From Sugiyamaella lignohabitans (lineage: Eukaryota > Ascomycota > Dipodascomycetes > Dipodascales > Trichomonascaceae), in contig NC_031674.1 in assembly GCF_001640025.1 (NCBI RefSeq), positions 1,612,001 through 1,676,000 on the forward strand: DNA of 64,000 nt, in the 5' to 3' direction. Of this stretch, positions 49,847 to 60,569 are shown piece after piece. Position 1 is the stretch's first letter. The number at the start of each line of letters is the position of its first letter. A program made the translations under genes and the position numbers. Under the pieces are notes generated by a model that worked only from the letters and a program-made list of their open reading frames with translations, did not search any database and had not been told where the DNA came from.

Positions 49847-49906
49847 GACTCGAGCGCAGCGAGAGGAGCAGCGGGGTCTGGGGCGGAGCCCCAGCCGCCG
49901 GAGGCA
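49847..49906 (-). repeat. GC-hairpin element, B half
   Basis: Intact minus-oriented B half with the arm GACTCGAGCGCAGCGAG, followed by GACTCCCCTCCCC. Confidence 0.92.
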
Positions 49907-50308
49907 GACTCCCCTCCCCACCCAGGCCCATCCCCGTAGCAGGCCGGCTGCGGGTGGACCAAACCAGGCAGAACGGGCTTGGCCAGCAGTGGCCAGAGGG
50001 TGCTCCCCAGAGAGGCAGGGAGAAAACAAAGAAGAAAGGCCCGAAGCCATCGTACAATGAGACACACAGTATGCAATGCGGTGTGATGTAGCGCGCTGCA
50101 CACAGCAGCCAGCATCTGAGGTCGGTACCTGAGAATTGCTTTTGATTTTCCTGTTTGTCCTTGTCAGCATGCTGCACACTATTTGGGGCTAGAGAAAAAC
50201 AAACACAAGCAAGCACCTGCCCAACCCGGCAACCCATCGGACACTCCTCCAGATACCGCAAAGCACGGAACTGTCGGGTTGCTGGCCTGGGGAATGGGGA
50301 TGGGGGCC

Positions 50309-50362
50309 TGCCTCCGGCGGCTGGGGCGCTGCCCCAGACCCCGTTGTGCTCGCTTCGCGAGC
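50309..50362 (+). repeat. GC-hairpin element, A half, GCTCGC stem variant
   Basis: Identical over its whole length to the copy at 48,900. Confidence 0.92.
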
Positions 50363-50485
50363 GGTTTGGGCCGGGGGTTAGTTTGGGGGTCTGCCTGTCA
50401 GCGACTTCACCGGGCCTGGGAGGGGGGGAGGGGGGCAAACAGAACCGAGTCAGGTCTCTATCGCAAGGCCTGGCCCCTACCACTA

Positions 50486-50524
50486 GCTCGCGAAGCGGGC
50501 AAAACGGGGTCTGGGGCGCCCAGA
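50486..50524 (-). repeat. GC-hairpin element, truncated A half
   Basis: A hairpin GCTCGC-GAA-GCGGGC (one T-G wobble) and GGGGTCTGGGGCG, then the element stops at CCCAGA with no terminus. Confidence 0.8.
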
Positions 50525-50610
50525 GGAAGGACCACCAGCCAGCAGCCGGGTTGACCGGGGTCTGGATTGCGGTTGCGCTTGCGCTTGCGGTTTGCGATTT
50601 CATACGGGCC

Positions 50611-50752
50611 TGCCTCCGGCGGCTGGGGCTCCGCCCCAGACCCCGCAGCTCCTCTCGCTGCGCTCGAGTCGTTGCTTCAGGCTGACCAAGAATAATCTCC
50701 TGCGAAGCAGGAGCAACCAGGGTCTGGGGCGGAGCCCCAGCTGCCGGAGGCA
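50611..50752 (-). repeat. GC-hairpin element, full length (B then A)
   Basis: 142 bp. B arm CTCGCTGCGCTCGAGTCG, spacer TTGCTTCAGGCTGACC, A arm CTCCTGC-GAA-GCAGGAG, terminus CTGCCGGAGGCA. Confidence 0.93.
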
Positions 50753-50996
50753 CACCCCAGCCCAAGCGGACGCAGCTGGCCCGGGGCCCGACCCGCTTAC
50801 TTCAGCTCGAGCTGCCTGTACTAGCCATTACTAATAAGCTTTGCATTTGTTACCCTGTAGAACGGACCGAGTGAGCGTCAGCAAGGCTGTCATGGATGTG
50901 CTTGACCACTGCCTGTTTGGGTTAAACTATATTTCTCTTTTGTTTTGCCTTTTTTGCGTCTTTATTGCTTTTTATGTTGTTAGTATTATCATTTTT

Positions 50997-51006
50997 TATA
51001 TAAAAG
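50997..51006 (+). promoter_or_regulatory. TATA box candidate of NCE102
   Basis: TATATAAAAG, about 340 bp upstream of the NCE102 start and embedded in T-rich sequence. It implies a long leader if used; position only, no functional evidence. Confidence 0.4.
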
Positions 51007-51347
51007 AGCAAGTGCCTCGTCAATTGTATTAGAAAAAAAAAAAGTTCCCCAACTTAATATCTGTTATTTGGTTTTAGTGTTAGGAAATCAAGCTACAAAA
51101 ACATTTTTATTTGTTCTTGTAATTGTATCTGCAACTGTGTGATTTTATTTCCGTGATTGCCTGACTTTGTGCTTTTGTGTTTGTCATTGTCTGTTGTCTT
51201 GCGATAATATAATTATTTATTTATCTGTTTAGACACTTAACAATCAATCAATCAATTCACCAATCGAAGAATCGTAACTTATTCTACTTTTTCAAGTGTT
51301 AATAATTAGAAATCTACTGGTAACTTCAGGTTTGAACCGTATATAAA

Positions 51348-51866
51348 ATGGCTGCTTTCATCGACCCCATTCTCCGTGGTTCTCTTTTCGTGTACTTGGC
51401 CATCTTGCTTGGTTTGATTGGTTCGCTTATTGCTGATCAAAGCCACGTCAACCCTCAAGTCAATTTCGGTATTTTCGCTACTGTATTTGGTCTTGTATTT
51501 GGTGTGTTCTACGGCCTGGGAGCTGCCTTTGTCGAGTTCTTGGCTTTCCCCATTGTCATTGCCATCTTTGACTTCCTCAACTTTGTGTTCCTTTTCGCAG
51601 CTGCCACTGCTATTGCCACTGCTCTCAGAGTCCACTCTTGTAACAACAAGTCGTATGTCGACCACAACACTGTGGCCCAGGGTTCTTCTGGCAGATGTCG
51701 TCGTGCTCAAGCCTCTGTTGCTTTCTTGTACTTCTCTGCTTTCACCATCTTGGGTCTTTTCATCTACTCGACCATCAGTGTGTTCAGCCAGGGTGCTTTC
51801 AGCCTCCCTACTAGCCGTCGTTCGGCCGCTCCTCGTACTGGTATCCCTACCATGTCTCAGGTTTAA
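51348..51866 (+). CDS. NCE102: Nce102/Fhn1-type MARVEL protein of the plasma membrane
   Basis: A 172-aa four-span MARVEL-domain protein. Nce102 sits in the MCC/eisosome domain, senses sphingolipids and helps shape furrows. Membrane segments lie at about 9-29 (LRGSLFVYLAILLGLIGSLI), 40-62, 67-92 and 122-145. The sequence NKSYVDHN with the basic GRCRRAQA before the last span matches yeast Nce102, and the C-terminus is short and Arg/Ser-rich. Codon use is highly biased toward C-ending codons, and the upstream T-rich region with a TATA box suggests strong expression. Single exon; the start context ATAAAATGG is good. The C-terminal sequence RSAAPRTGIPTMSQV is fungal-typical. Confidence 0.93.
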   Translation: MAAFIDPILRGSLFVYLAILLGLIGSLIADQSHVNPQVNFGIFATVFGLVFGVFYGLGAAFVEFLAFPIVIAIFDFLNFVFLFAAATAIATALRVHSCNNKSYVDHNTVAQGSSGRCRRAQASVAFLYFSAFTILGLFIYSTISVFSQGAFSLPTSRRSAAPRTGIPTMSQV

Positions 51867-52342
51867 GTTGGCCAAACCCGACTCTGCTAGTCAATTGAGG
51901 ACCCCATTTCAACACCCACAAACCTATTTCCTGGTCTCTCTATAACAACAAATCCCTCCAAATCCAACACCAAATCCCTGATAAATTACAGTAGTATAAA
52001 CCAACACCCCACTCCCACCAATTCGACCACTGAAACCTATATCTTCATATTTTCACATTCTCATACCGACGCCCCAACTCACCACTTTCTTCAACTATAC
52101 GCTTTCTCTAATTTCAACCTAGCCTATATTCAGAGTCCATTGTAAAAGTATCAACGAGGCCGACACCTAATATTTCTTTTCATCATACCCTCGACCCCTT
52201 TCAACACACACACACAAACCCCTCACACCTTACACCTCTTCTACCGTCTGTCTTTGTTATATTTTTTATTTTATTTTATTCCGGGTTAGCGTCTTGCCTC
52301 TGTAGTTTAATGGTATAATGAATTATTATTCTTTGAGGGGTG

Positions 52343-52480
52343 TGCCTCCGGCGGCTGGGGCGCTGCCCCAGACCCCGTAGCTCCTGCTTCGCAGGAGAAT
52401 GCTGGGACCGTCGACGAAACGACTCGAGCGGAGCGAGAGGAGCTACGGGGTCTGGGGCAGCGCCCCAGCCGCCAGAGGCA
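52343..52480 (+). repeat. GC-hairpin element, full length (A then B)
   Basis: 138 bp. A arm CTCCTGC-TTC-GCAGGAG, spacer GGGACCGTCGACGAAAC, B arm GACTCGAGCGGAGCGAG. Both hairpin 1 copies have GCT/AGC loops, so the two ends match each other. The terminus has one change (GCCGCCAGAGGCA). Confidence 0.93.
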
Positions 52481-53231
52481 CATCCACACCACTCATGAAT
52501 GGAGTGCAATCGCAGTTTCTGTTTTTTTTCTATTGCTAGAAATGAACGCTTGCTCCATATCAGGTTCATACCAAACAAAGGCACTTATTCGGAACCGATC
52601 GTCGATGCACACTACATTATCCTGCAGCCCGTCGCTCGTCAAGTGTCGTGACCCCTCTCACCAGACCTCGAGCTCGACCCGCCTGTATCTCGTCCCGCTA
52701 TTGTCTGATATGGCTCGGCTCCCGATTGTCTATCACTGCATCGCTGGCCCCGGGCTCGTTCATTTGTTAGTGGTCCTTGCTAGTCCTGCGTATCGATGAT
52801 CCCTGTGGTTCGGTTGTGGTAATAGATTGGTAGTGAGTGGCGTGTGGTACGGCCTGAGCCGTTGACGCTATTGACCCAGTTTCGCTATTTTGCTACTCGG
52901 AACTTTAATCAGGACTAATCTGGTCCGACTTTCTTCTGATGCCACACCCGTTTCTCGCTATCCGCTTATCACGCCCAACTCCTAAAACAGCTGGCCTGAC
53001 GCTCGCATTTGTTGTCATTGTTCTTGTTTCGGGCTGCAGTGCATTGCTTGGTACCCGCATACATCCATTCTCGGCCGCCTCTGAATTCCGGTCATGGAAT
53101 CTGACCTGCCTAATCTGGCCGCCCGTTCCAGCCTCGCCTTTATCCATGTCTCTGTGCCCATCAGGGTCCTTGCTGTGAGCGACTTTCTCTTCTGGGATGC
53201 TGGCTCGGGTTCGGGATGGGAGGAGGGGGTC

Positions 53232-53292
53232 TGCCTCCGGCGGCTGGGGCGTTGCCCCAGACCCCATTGCTCCTCTCGCTTCGCTCGAGTCG
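53232..53292 (+). repeat. GC-hairpin element, B half
   Basis: Plus-oriented B half with hairpin 1 loop GTT, preceded by GGAGGGGGTC. Confidence 0.92.
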
Positions 53293-54627
53293 GGCGTGGG
53301 GTTTTGTCGATGGTTTTTTTGGTCGGGGGAGTACGGGTTGTGTGAGTTGTGAGTTTGGTATCGCGTTCCCTGGTTATTGCTGCTGGTCTGATGTGAACTG
53401 ATGGCCGGTATGAACTTTCGGTAGGTGTTTGGATTTGGCTTTTTGGTGCTCTCTTGGCAATGTTAATTGCTTTTGCTCGTTCATTTTTGGTGAACTGGTT
53501 TTGTAGGTTTGTAGAACCGTTTGTACACTGGTTTGTGTTCTGTAGAAAGGGTTTCACTACCAAATTAGTTTCGAACTTTCCTAAATAATCCTCGCCGTCA
53601 AAAATGTGGGCTCCTTATCCAGAATGGCTGCTGCCTGTTCCCCCTTCTGCGACCAATGGAGCAAGCATGTATGCACGCAAGCTTATTTTCAAAAATCAGG
53701 GGGGATTTCCAAGTCCCTGCATAGCACTTAGCCTTACAAGCACCCATATCTCCTTCTGTTCGTCCTACTCCTCTATTACCAAGTGCTGAATTCATATAAA
53801 ACTTATAATTCAGACTCTGACTCCTTTATTGTGCCGATTTGTTTTGTGCTTCTAACGTAAAAAAAAGCACCTTGTCCCTCAAGTTAACATTAGAACTCAG
53901 ATGAGAGAGTGTGAGAGCAAAGAAATTATATCTGATTATTTATTATTTTATAATATTTATAATATTTATTGTTTTAAAAATCTAACCTGTTTGCTATATG
54001 ACAAAGCTCTGTAAAATGTCTTGTTTTACATATATAGATAGATAGATATGGCAATGGATTTCAACTCCTGGCATTTACATAGCACCAGGAGAAGTGACCA
54101 TGTGTTGGTTTTATTACGGATTGTCTTTTTTGCTTGTAAAGCTTAGACCTCAATTTTCTAAAGTTACAGAATTCCCAATAAGATGTTAACAGACATTCAT
54201 TATTCTTGATCTTCCAGCAGGTATATCGAAATCTAGCAGCTATTATTACGACTTTCAATGCCCGTTAGGAAAGAGTGATGTACCATTAATTTTCAAGTTC
54301 GATTGTTCACCATCACCTGGCTGACCACAGAACATATCAACCTCGAATTGTTGAAGAGCCTTCCAAAGCCGTCCTAAGACGACGACGATTTTAGTTCCTG
54401 AACCATATTTCCACAGTTTTAGATTTCTGGCTTCCTTGTAGCACCAATGTTGGGTAGCAGCCAGCAAAAATCATTAGCGACTCCAGGTGAGCTCTGGCTG
54501 GTCCTTCTACGGTTGACAGTTGAGATTCAAGGCTGTTGTTAGCGTTTTCCTGTTTGTGTATTATCTGGTCTCATGTTCTATTCAAAGCTCCACCATATGA
54601 CAAAGCAACTACCACGACCCAACGCCC

Positions 54628-54707
54628 GACTCGAGCGCAGCGAGAGGAGCCACGGGGTCTGGGGCGGAGCCACGGGGTCTGGGGCGGAGCCCCAGCCGCC
54701 GGAGGCA
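54628..54707 (-). repeat. GC-hairpin element, B half with internal duplication
   Basis: The same 20-bp block (GCCACGGGGTCTGG to GCGGA) is tandemly repeated as in the copy at 24,187. It lies 193 bp from the MDG1 stop. Confidence 0.92.
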
Positions 54708-54899
54708 GCACAGGATTAACCAGCGATGGGCCTTTATTACAAAATTAGAGCCACTAAGTACTTAAACAAACAAGCAGGTAGGCAAAAAAGCAAGAAGCGA
54801 GACAGAGGACAGAATTAGGAAGGTAAAATACATTGGGTAGGATGTTTCGCGTGTAGAAGCAGGAGGAGGGGCGCTGTGAGAGCATGCGGAGACACACAC

Positions 54900-56768
54900 T
54901 TACTTGTTTCGGGAGAAGATCTTGCTGAGGAAGCTTCTACGTTTGGACGATGAGGAAGAACCGGTTGATTCGGAGAGCTGTTGTGAGTTCTTGTTACGGA
55001 GCGAAGTGAGTGGCTCACGGGCAGAAGACGAAGCAGCCGAGCTCGTGCTGGGTTTGCTAGAAGCAGTTGTGCCAGCAGATGCGGGAGCACCCGAGGTCGA
55101 CGGAGTACCTGCGGCAGCAGGAGTGGTACCAGTAGAGATAGCAGGACTAGCGGCAGGAGTAGTAGAACCAGTCTCCACAGCACCGGTGATGTGAGCCTTA
55201 GCAGCGGCAGCAGCGGCGGTGGCATCGACAGTAGCAGAGTTGGCAGCACCAGTAGTTGTGGCAATGGCCTTACCAGCAGCACTCACTGCTGGAGAAGTGG
55301 CAGATTGAACCTTGGCTTGAGGGTCGAGAGTTTGGTAGAGGTTGTTACCAGAAGTAGCAGTGCCTGAAGCAGGTGGAGCAGTGATGTTATGAGCCACATC
55401 TGGGGATGGAGATGGCGCAAGACCGGGGAACGAGCCAGGAATGGTCTTAGACGCCGTTTCGTGTGGAATTGTGTTTGTAGTAGTGGTGATAGCAGGACGG
55501 GATCCAGGTTGAGGAGCTGGAGGTGATGTCTTAGTAGCACCAGCAACTGCACCACTGGTTTGACCAGAACCGCCATTGGTGTTGGCGGCAGAAACTGGAG
55601 CACTAGTAATAGCAGGAGCACCTCCTGGTACAGCAGCAGAGGTACCAGGACTGCCAGCACTGACACCTTGAGCATTGGTAGGAGGAGAATTGGGAACTCC
55701 AAGAGATCCAGTAGGAGCCACAGTACGAGCTACTGGTACAGATCCGGGAACAGCCTTGGGAACAGTCTTGGGAATGGCCTTGCTGGGGTTGATAGACACA
55801 GCAGGAAGTTCCGAACTATTGGCTGAAGGACCAGAAGAAGTAGCACTAGCAGTAGAAGCGGGAGGAGGAGTGGCAGTGGCAGCTGAAGTAGGAGGAGCTG
55901 GGGTAGTAGAAGAGCTCTCGTCTTCATTGAACTTGCCCTTGACACTATCAACAACAGTGTCTTTAGCTTCACCGGCCTTCTTAGCTCCAACAGCAGCCAA
56001 ACCAGCAGCACCAGCAGCGGCCAAAGCAGCTCCTCCAACGACAGCACCTGAAATTCCGCCACTAGTTTGACCAGTAGAACCAGAAGCAGAACCAGAAGCT
56101 GATGTAGGAGCAGCAGCTGAAGATGATGTGGGACCAGAAGTTACTGAAGCAGTGCTACTGATGGGTTGACCGTCCAAACCAACAAGCTTGGAAGTAGCCT
56201 CTTCACTCTTAAGAGTCAAAACACTAGCTTTATCATCAGCTTGAGCCGCTGGGGTACCAAGAGTGCTGGATCCCACAGTGGCAGAAGAAGAAGTAGGAAC
56301 AGACTCCGAGCCAATGTTACTAGTCTCAGGAACCTCCTTCTTGAAATCTAATGGAGTATAAGCATCTTTGGGGGCAGAAATGCTGGGCTCCTCACGGACG
56401 ATATTTTTCGAGTCGACTGGGATACCAGCAACATCAGAAGCACCAGAAGCAGCTGCAATAGTCTCAGGAGGAACAGAACTGCCTCCAACAGCAGCAGTCG
56501 AGGGAGCGAGCTCAGCTGTAGTGAAGCTATGGTTCTCGTTGTTGCTCGAATCACGAACAATCTCCTTTGACGAGTCGGTAGTCCAGTTGCCATCAATGAC
56601 ATACTTGTACATATAAGTCTTGCCGGCCTCTAAATCGTGTAATGTGATCGAGTATAAATTGCCGTCAGCACTAGTGAGATCTAAGGGCGACCAACTAGAA
56701 AACTCACCGGCCACCTGAACTGACCCATGCTGGGTGCCGTCGTCATATGTCAGAGTATGAGAAGGCAT
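54900..56768 (-). CDS. MDG1: Mdg1/Crp1-like protein with AMPK-type glycogen-binding domain
   Basis: A 622-aa protein with an N-terminal AMPK1_CBM/E-set domain (about 3-88: VQVAGEFSSWSPLDL, ITLHDLEAGKTYMYKYVIDG then NWTTDSSKEIVRDSSNNENH). That domain followed by a long low-complexity tail is the layout of yeast Mdg1 and Crp1. Mdg1 acts in pheromone signalling; Crp1 was isolated as a cruciform-DNA binding protein. Residues 90-590 are Ala/Ser/Thr/Pro/Gly-rich with a hydrophobic Ala/Gly stretch (about 235-262) and repeats of TTPAA/SGTTP type. The C-terminus KRRSFLSKIFSRNK is basic and amphipathic, as in Mdg1. Single exon from 56768. Confidence 0.88.
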   Translation of the reverse strand: MPSHTLTYDDGTQHGSVQVAGEFSSWSPLDLTSADGNLYSITLHDLEAGKTYMYKYVIDGNWTTDSSKEIVRDSSNNENHSFTTAELAPSTAAVGGSSVPPETIAAASGASDVAGIPVDSKNIVREEPSISAPKDAYTPLDFKKEVPETSNIGSESVPTSSSATVGSSTLGTPAAQADDKASVLTLKSEEATSKLVGLDGQPISSTASVTSGPTSSSAAAPTSASGSASGSTGQTSGGISGAVVGGAALAAAGAAGLAAVGAKKAGEAKDTVVDSVKGKFNEDESSSTTPAPPTSAATATPPPASTASATSSGPSANSSELPAVSINPSKAIPKTVPKAVPGSVPVARTVAPTGSLGVPNSPPTNAQGVSAGSPGTSAAVPGGAPAITSAPVSAANTNGGSGQTSGAVAGATKTSPPAPQPGSRPAITTTTNTIPHETASKTIPGSFPGLAPSPSPDVAHNITAPPASGTATSGNNLYQTLDPQAKVQSATSPAVSAAGKAIATTTGAANSATVDATAAAAAAKAHITGAVETGSTTPAASPAISTGTTPAAAGTPSTSGAPASAGTTASSKPSTSSAASSSAREPLTSLRNKNSQQLSESTGSSSSSKRRSFLSKIFSRNK

Positions 56769-56879
56769 AATTGCGTCTTGTGTGTGTTGAATTTACAGTA
56801 TGCTGCTTTTTTGTTAGTACAAGTCTGTGTTCATATGGTGTCATCTAGCTAGTGCTGGGACATCGACGGGTCGGTTTCT

Positions 56880-56936
56880 TGCCTCCGGCGGCTGGGGCTC
56901 CGCCCCAGACCCTGGTTGTGCTCCGCTTCGCGGAGC
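56880..56936 (+). repeat. GC-hairpin element, A half, GCTCCGC stem variant
   Basis: A hairpin GCTCCGC-TTC-GCGGAGC, as in the copies at 7,180 and 14,700. It lies 112 bp upstream of the MDG1 start. Confidence 0.92.
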
Positions 56937-57139
56937 TTCTGGGTGGGTAGTGGATCTCGCATTCAGCAGTGAATGGATTCACTGTGTCTGTTTCGGCAGG
57001 GGGCTTTCTGTGATGGCGTTCAGCAGTAGAAATCGGTGCAGCAAGCAATAGAAGCACTGGTACTTGTATCCACTCAGTGGCAACAGGCAACAGAAGAAGC
57101 AAGAGCAATCAGTAATAGCATTTCAGCACCACAGATAAC

Positions 57140-57159
57140 AGCAGCAGCAGCAGCAGCAA
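57140..57159. repeat. Short (CAG)n tract
   Basis: About six perfect CAG units in noncoding sequence. Confidence 0.85.
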
Positions 57160-58544
57160 CAACATTCGGTAGTAGCATTCAGAAGCAGCATTGAGTGGCA
57201 GCACCCAGCAGGACAGCATAACACGGTAACATTCAGTTATTGTAGCAGTGATAGCAATCGTATTCAGCAAGAGTTATCATCGGAAGCTGTTAATTGCAAC
57301 AGCGATTAGAAGCCATTGCCAACCAACAATTGTTACAATTGTCACAGGTTGTCATAGACTGTCTTAGACAGTCGTACTCGATACTTCTTAACAGGTTATG
57401 GGCCATTCATTATCATACAGCAGTCGATATAAGACTGCATGCTGTTGCTGTTGCTGTTGCTATCGTTTCTACTTGCTGCTAGGAGACCATATGCTGCAAT
57501 AGCATATCCTATAGTCTCTAGACAACTCCAATCAATAACAAAGCTCGAAGTATAGTCGATTTGAAACCCCTGATACAAATGACAACAATTGACTCATTGC
57601 CAAAAATTAAACACTCAATTAAGGTTTTCATGAACCACATGATCAATTGAAACTAGCGCCACCACTGATCCGGCGTTGTCTTCAGAATGTTTCATCGTGA
57701 CCGTTGCTAGTTGCCATCTTCTAAAACCCGCTGAACCCGATTACTTTGCCATTTCTCCTCACTAGCTGACTTGTGTTGTCACGAGTTCAATATCATATCA
57801 TATACTGATGTAGAGACACTGGGCAACTTGCCTCATGTGCAACTGTGTAACCCACGTCTGAATATAATCACCGAATCTTCAACACACATATCTACTGGAA
57901 ACTGATACTTTTCTGTTGCCAGTCTGTTATATCCTAATCTGAGACTGAAATTGATATCAAAAAAATCCAAAATTCCAAAAATTCAATGTTGAATCGCAAT
58001 ATTTCAAGCGGATGATGACCCAGCAGCATTAGCAATCGCCAGGGACCCGATTAATCCACGCACCATTCGAGACTTAAGACTCGTTAAAAAGACTTTTACT
58101 TACTCAATTTTCAAAACGAAACCAATTAAACCAAACCAGGAAAAAGAGAGAATCACTCTAAAACGCGTACGATTAATAAAAAATGAAAAAAGCTTAGGAA
58201 GCAAAAAAAAAAAGAAGTTCAAAGAAGACAATCTCTGAGACGCAAGAACTGCTTGCAGACGCAACGCAACCGCAGACCCAAATGCAAAACGCAACCGCAC
58301 CGCACCCTCAAACTTAGATAAAGCCCAAGCCACACACCCCCTGCCAGCCGCAACCCGCGCGCCGTCATCGGGCCCATTTGTCTAATAATAAACTACTGCA
58401 GTAGGGGCCCGGTGGTTTTAGACGTGCTGCACCGGCCATCTGCCGCCCATTGGGTTTGCCCCGACCCGCCACGGGGTTAATTAATTCCTTTGTGCTCCGG
58501 GGGGCAGAGTCCGCCGGGTCTGGCGGGTTCGGGTCGGGTGGTGC

Positions 58545-58595
58545 TGCCTCCGGCGGCTGGGCTCTGCCCAGACCCGTTGTGCTCGCTTCGCGAGC
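58545..58595 (+). repeat. GC-hairpin element, A half with shortened hairpin 1
   Basis: CTGGGC-TCT-GCCCAG (one pair lost symmetrically) and GCTCGC-TTC-GCGAGC. Same combination as the copy at 13,340. Confidence 0.9.
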
Positions 58596-58871
58596 GGGTG
58601 GGTCCCGGCGGTTTTGGAGAATTGGGCCTGAGGATTGGGAGAGCGTGTTGACGCAGGGTCTGTCGATCAGGGCCCAGCCAGCTCAGGGGTGAAAGTGGGT
58701 TGGAAATCTTGTGTATTTCGTTTAGGTTCCACTCTTACAGGCTGTGCTCGTTTTCGAGCGAGGAGGAGGTGTTAAATGCCGATTCAGGTAATATCCAGCG
58801 TTGGATGGCGCAGGGTCCGCAGATCAGGGTCCACTTCAGGGACCAAGTTCCAGCAGGGACACCCGACGAAC

Positions 58872-58931
58872 GACTCGAGCGAAGCGAGAGGAGCCACGGG
58901 GTCTGGGGCGGAGCCCCAGCGGCCGGAGGCA
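58872..58931 (-). repeat. GC-hairpin element, B half
   Basis: Minus-oriented B half with terminus GCGGCCGGAGGCA, sharing that change with the copy at 29,163. It lies 76 bp from the TMEM115 stop. Confidence 0.92.
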
Positions 58932-59006
58932 GCGCCAGACCCCTCAGAGTGACCCCCCCAAGAGTACAGTGGAAGGGGTATAGGAAAGATAGCAGTTCAT
59001 TATTCA

Positions 59007-60092
59007 TTAGACGAGAGTAGGTTGTGAGGGAGCGACGGGAGATGCAAGGGGCGGGTTGGATTGTTCGAGGCGGGACCCGAGTTCGCGGAGTGCGAGAGCA
59101 CGACGACGGTCGCTATCGAGCTCGGAGCGGGCTGCAGGGCCGGCAGTGCCTCGAGTGCGAATCCGGGTCTGGAAATTGCTGGCCTCGACCTCGTCGTCGT
59201 TGAATGGGGTACATATTTTGGCTGATACCAATGCTGTGAACACCAGATTAGACACGGATGCTACCAGACCAGTCAATGGGCGCGGGTAGAAGAACTTGGC
59301 TAGTGCAAATGTATCACTGGCGTCTCCACGGATCTTGGTTCGTGGTTGTAGCTGCTGGTGGTGCAATTGTGAGTCCAGTTGGTCTGTTTGTGATGATAAC
59401 GGCAAAACTGACTCGGTATATGATACTTTATAGAATCGCAAGTATACCCATGCCACTAGAAACCCGTTCCAGCAAAGCACTATTGGAGCCACTCGGCCAG
59501 TCACCGCGCCAAAAATAGTATATGTTACCAGTACAGGCATAACAAGATACTTGACTTGCACTTTGACCAGTCCCTTAAATAAGACTATGGTATGTTCAGG
59601 TACCAGTTGTTTAAACGCCACTAAGAACCCCAGTTGTAATGCGATTCCTCCATTGACAGTCTGAAACAACTGTCCTTCGTTGGACCGTCCTGATAATACA
59701 AAACTTGTATAAATAGAAATCCAGCAGACGAGATTCGGAATCACACTCTGGATCGCAAGAAATATCGCCAGATGTTTAGATCCCCATACTCGTTCGCAGT
59801 ATCTGCCGCCAAATGCCAGAGTCAAACCAGTGATGATGAATCCCGCTATTGACTGCTCAACAAAACTCGATAATAATAAAACCCAGGGGTATACTATCGA
59901 CTGGCCTGGTACCAATGTGATATATGGGATGCTGATATCGGCCATCTTAGGATGCGGAGCAGCCTTCTCGCCATCTGCTGGCCTCGTCGCAACCGCGTCG
60001 AACAGCGAATATCGCAGTCCAAGCACTCCCACTGATAACGATACAAAACATATCACACACGCCCGTGTGAATGGAGGAAATGACAGTTTCAT
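59007..60092 (-). CDS. TMEM115-family rhomboid-like Golgi membrane protein
   Basis: A 361-aa protein of the TMEM115/DUF1751 family (yeast YOL107W), inactive rhomboid-like Golgi proteins linked to retrograde transport and glycosylation. A hydrophobic N-terminal segment (10-28) is followed by YITLVPGQSIVYPWVLL, SFVEQSIAGFIITGLTLAFG then GRYCERVWGS, then VNGGIALQLGFLVAFKQLVPEH and APIVLCWNGFLVAWVYLRFY. That series is the family core with about six spans. The C-terminal third is cytosolic and low complexity, with FALAKFFYPRPL. No rhomboid Ser-His catalytic pair is seen. Single exon starting at 60092. Confidence 0.9.
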   Translation of the reverse strand: MKLSFPPFTRACVICFVSLSVGVLGLRYSLFDAVATRPADGEKAAPHPKMADISIPYITLVPGQSIVYPWVLLLSSFVEQSIAGFIITGLTLAFGGRYCERVWGSKHLAIFLAIQSVIPNLVCWISIYTSFVLSGRSNEGQLFQTVNGGIALQLGFLVAFKQLVPEHTIVLFKGLVKVQVKYLVMPVLVTYTIFGAVTGRVAPIVLCWNGFLVAWVYLRFYKVSYTESVLPLSSQTDQLDSQLHHQQLQPRTKIRGDASDTFALAKFFYPRPLTGLVASVSNLVFTALVSAKICTPFNDDEVEASNFQTRIRTRGTAGPAARSELDSDRRRALALRELGSRLEQSNPPLASPVAPSQPTLV

Positions 60093-60233
60093 TGTCTGTG
60101 TATTTCTGATGTTTCAGATTCCTGACCACACTCGTTTAATCAAACGTGTTTACATCCTCCTCTCTATCGCACCCGTGATTTTCTAGTAACGCCAGCCGCA
60201 CTGATTTATTGTCCCTGCATCTGCGAACTGGGG

Positions 60234-60296
60234 GCCACCTCCGGTGGCTGGGGCTCTGCCCCAGACCCCGTTGCTCCTCTCGCTGCGCTCGAGTCG
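60234..60296 (+). repeat. GC-hairpin element, B half with compensated terminus
   Basis: The terminus reads CCACC-TCC-GGTGG instead of GCCTCCGGCGGC, keeping its own small stem paired. Hairpin 1 has the TCT loop; the arm is CTCGCTGCGCTCGAGTCG. It is the last copy before the tRNA and satellite region. Confidence 0.9.
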
Positions 60297-60569
60297 TCGC
60301 GTCTACGTTCCGGTAGAGCTGTGGGGAGTTCTGTTTCGGGAAAGTTGGGTATTAAACCCGCCAATGCCGTTTCTTGTAGGGTTTGAAACTGCTTCTTAGC
60401 ATTCGCTTGTGTTTCTCGGTTTGCTTCCAATCATTCGTTGCTTGCGGTGTATGGGTGTGACTGAGAGAAAACCAAATGATTTGATGGGACCTGTGGTAAG
60501 CTTGAGTCTGGGTCTGTCAGATAAAAGGCAAAAAAAAGCTGGTTACCTAGTTACAGGTCGCAAAAATGA

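Larger units (their letters stand above)
48710..51347. other. Divergent region between NCA2 and NCE102
   Basis: 2.6 kb with no gene. The left part is GC-rich, with several GC-element halves and G/C-runs. The right part from about 50,900 is T-rich, with a TATA box, and is taken as the NCE102 promoter and leader. Confidence 0.65.
51867..54899. other. Intergenic region between NCE102 and MDG1 3' ends
   Basis: 3.0 kb with no supported gene. It holds a long pyrimidine-rich NCE102 3' region, one full GC element, one B half, a B half with duplication, AT-rich runs at 53,935-53,980 and a short GATA microsatellite at about 54,032-54,047. Open frames in it cross the elements and have no family resemblance. 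Confidence 0.65.
56769..59006. other. Intergenic region upstream of MDG1
   Basis: 2.2 kb between the MDG1 start and the TMEM115 stop, no gene. It holds three GC-element halves, CAG/AGC-rich sequence (57,000-57,300, with a perfect tract at 57,140-57,159) and AT-rich sequence with short tandem phrases. Confidence 0.65.

Noticed and set aside
49647..50765. A 372-codon minus-strand frame between NCA2 and NCE102
   Set aside because: It strings together element translations (PPAAGAPPQT, PQTPLLLSLRSSRG) with low-complexity Val/Gly sequence and has no recognisable domain.
52293..52340. tRNA-like fragment with a box A (TAGTTTAATGG)
   Set aside because: It has no T arm, box B or acceptor pairing, and a GC element begins right after it. 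It could be a tRNA or mitochondrial fragment, but the evidence is too thin to list.
541..60296. CRISPR array or bacterial-type repeats (REP/BIME) as an explanation for the GC repeats
   Set aside because: Spacing is irregular, both orientations occur, copies include solo halves, and the host is clearly a eukaryote with spliceosomal introns.
5338..60296. Rho-independent-style terminators as a description of the 3' hairpins
   Set aside because: The hairpins are not followed by U-runs, and eukaryotic polymerase II does not use that mechanism; a role in 3'-end formation remains open but should not be called a terminator.
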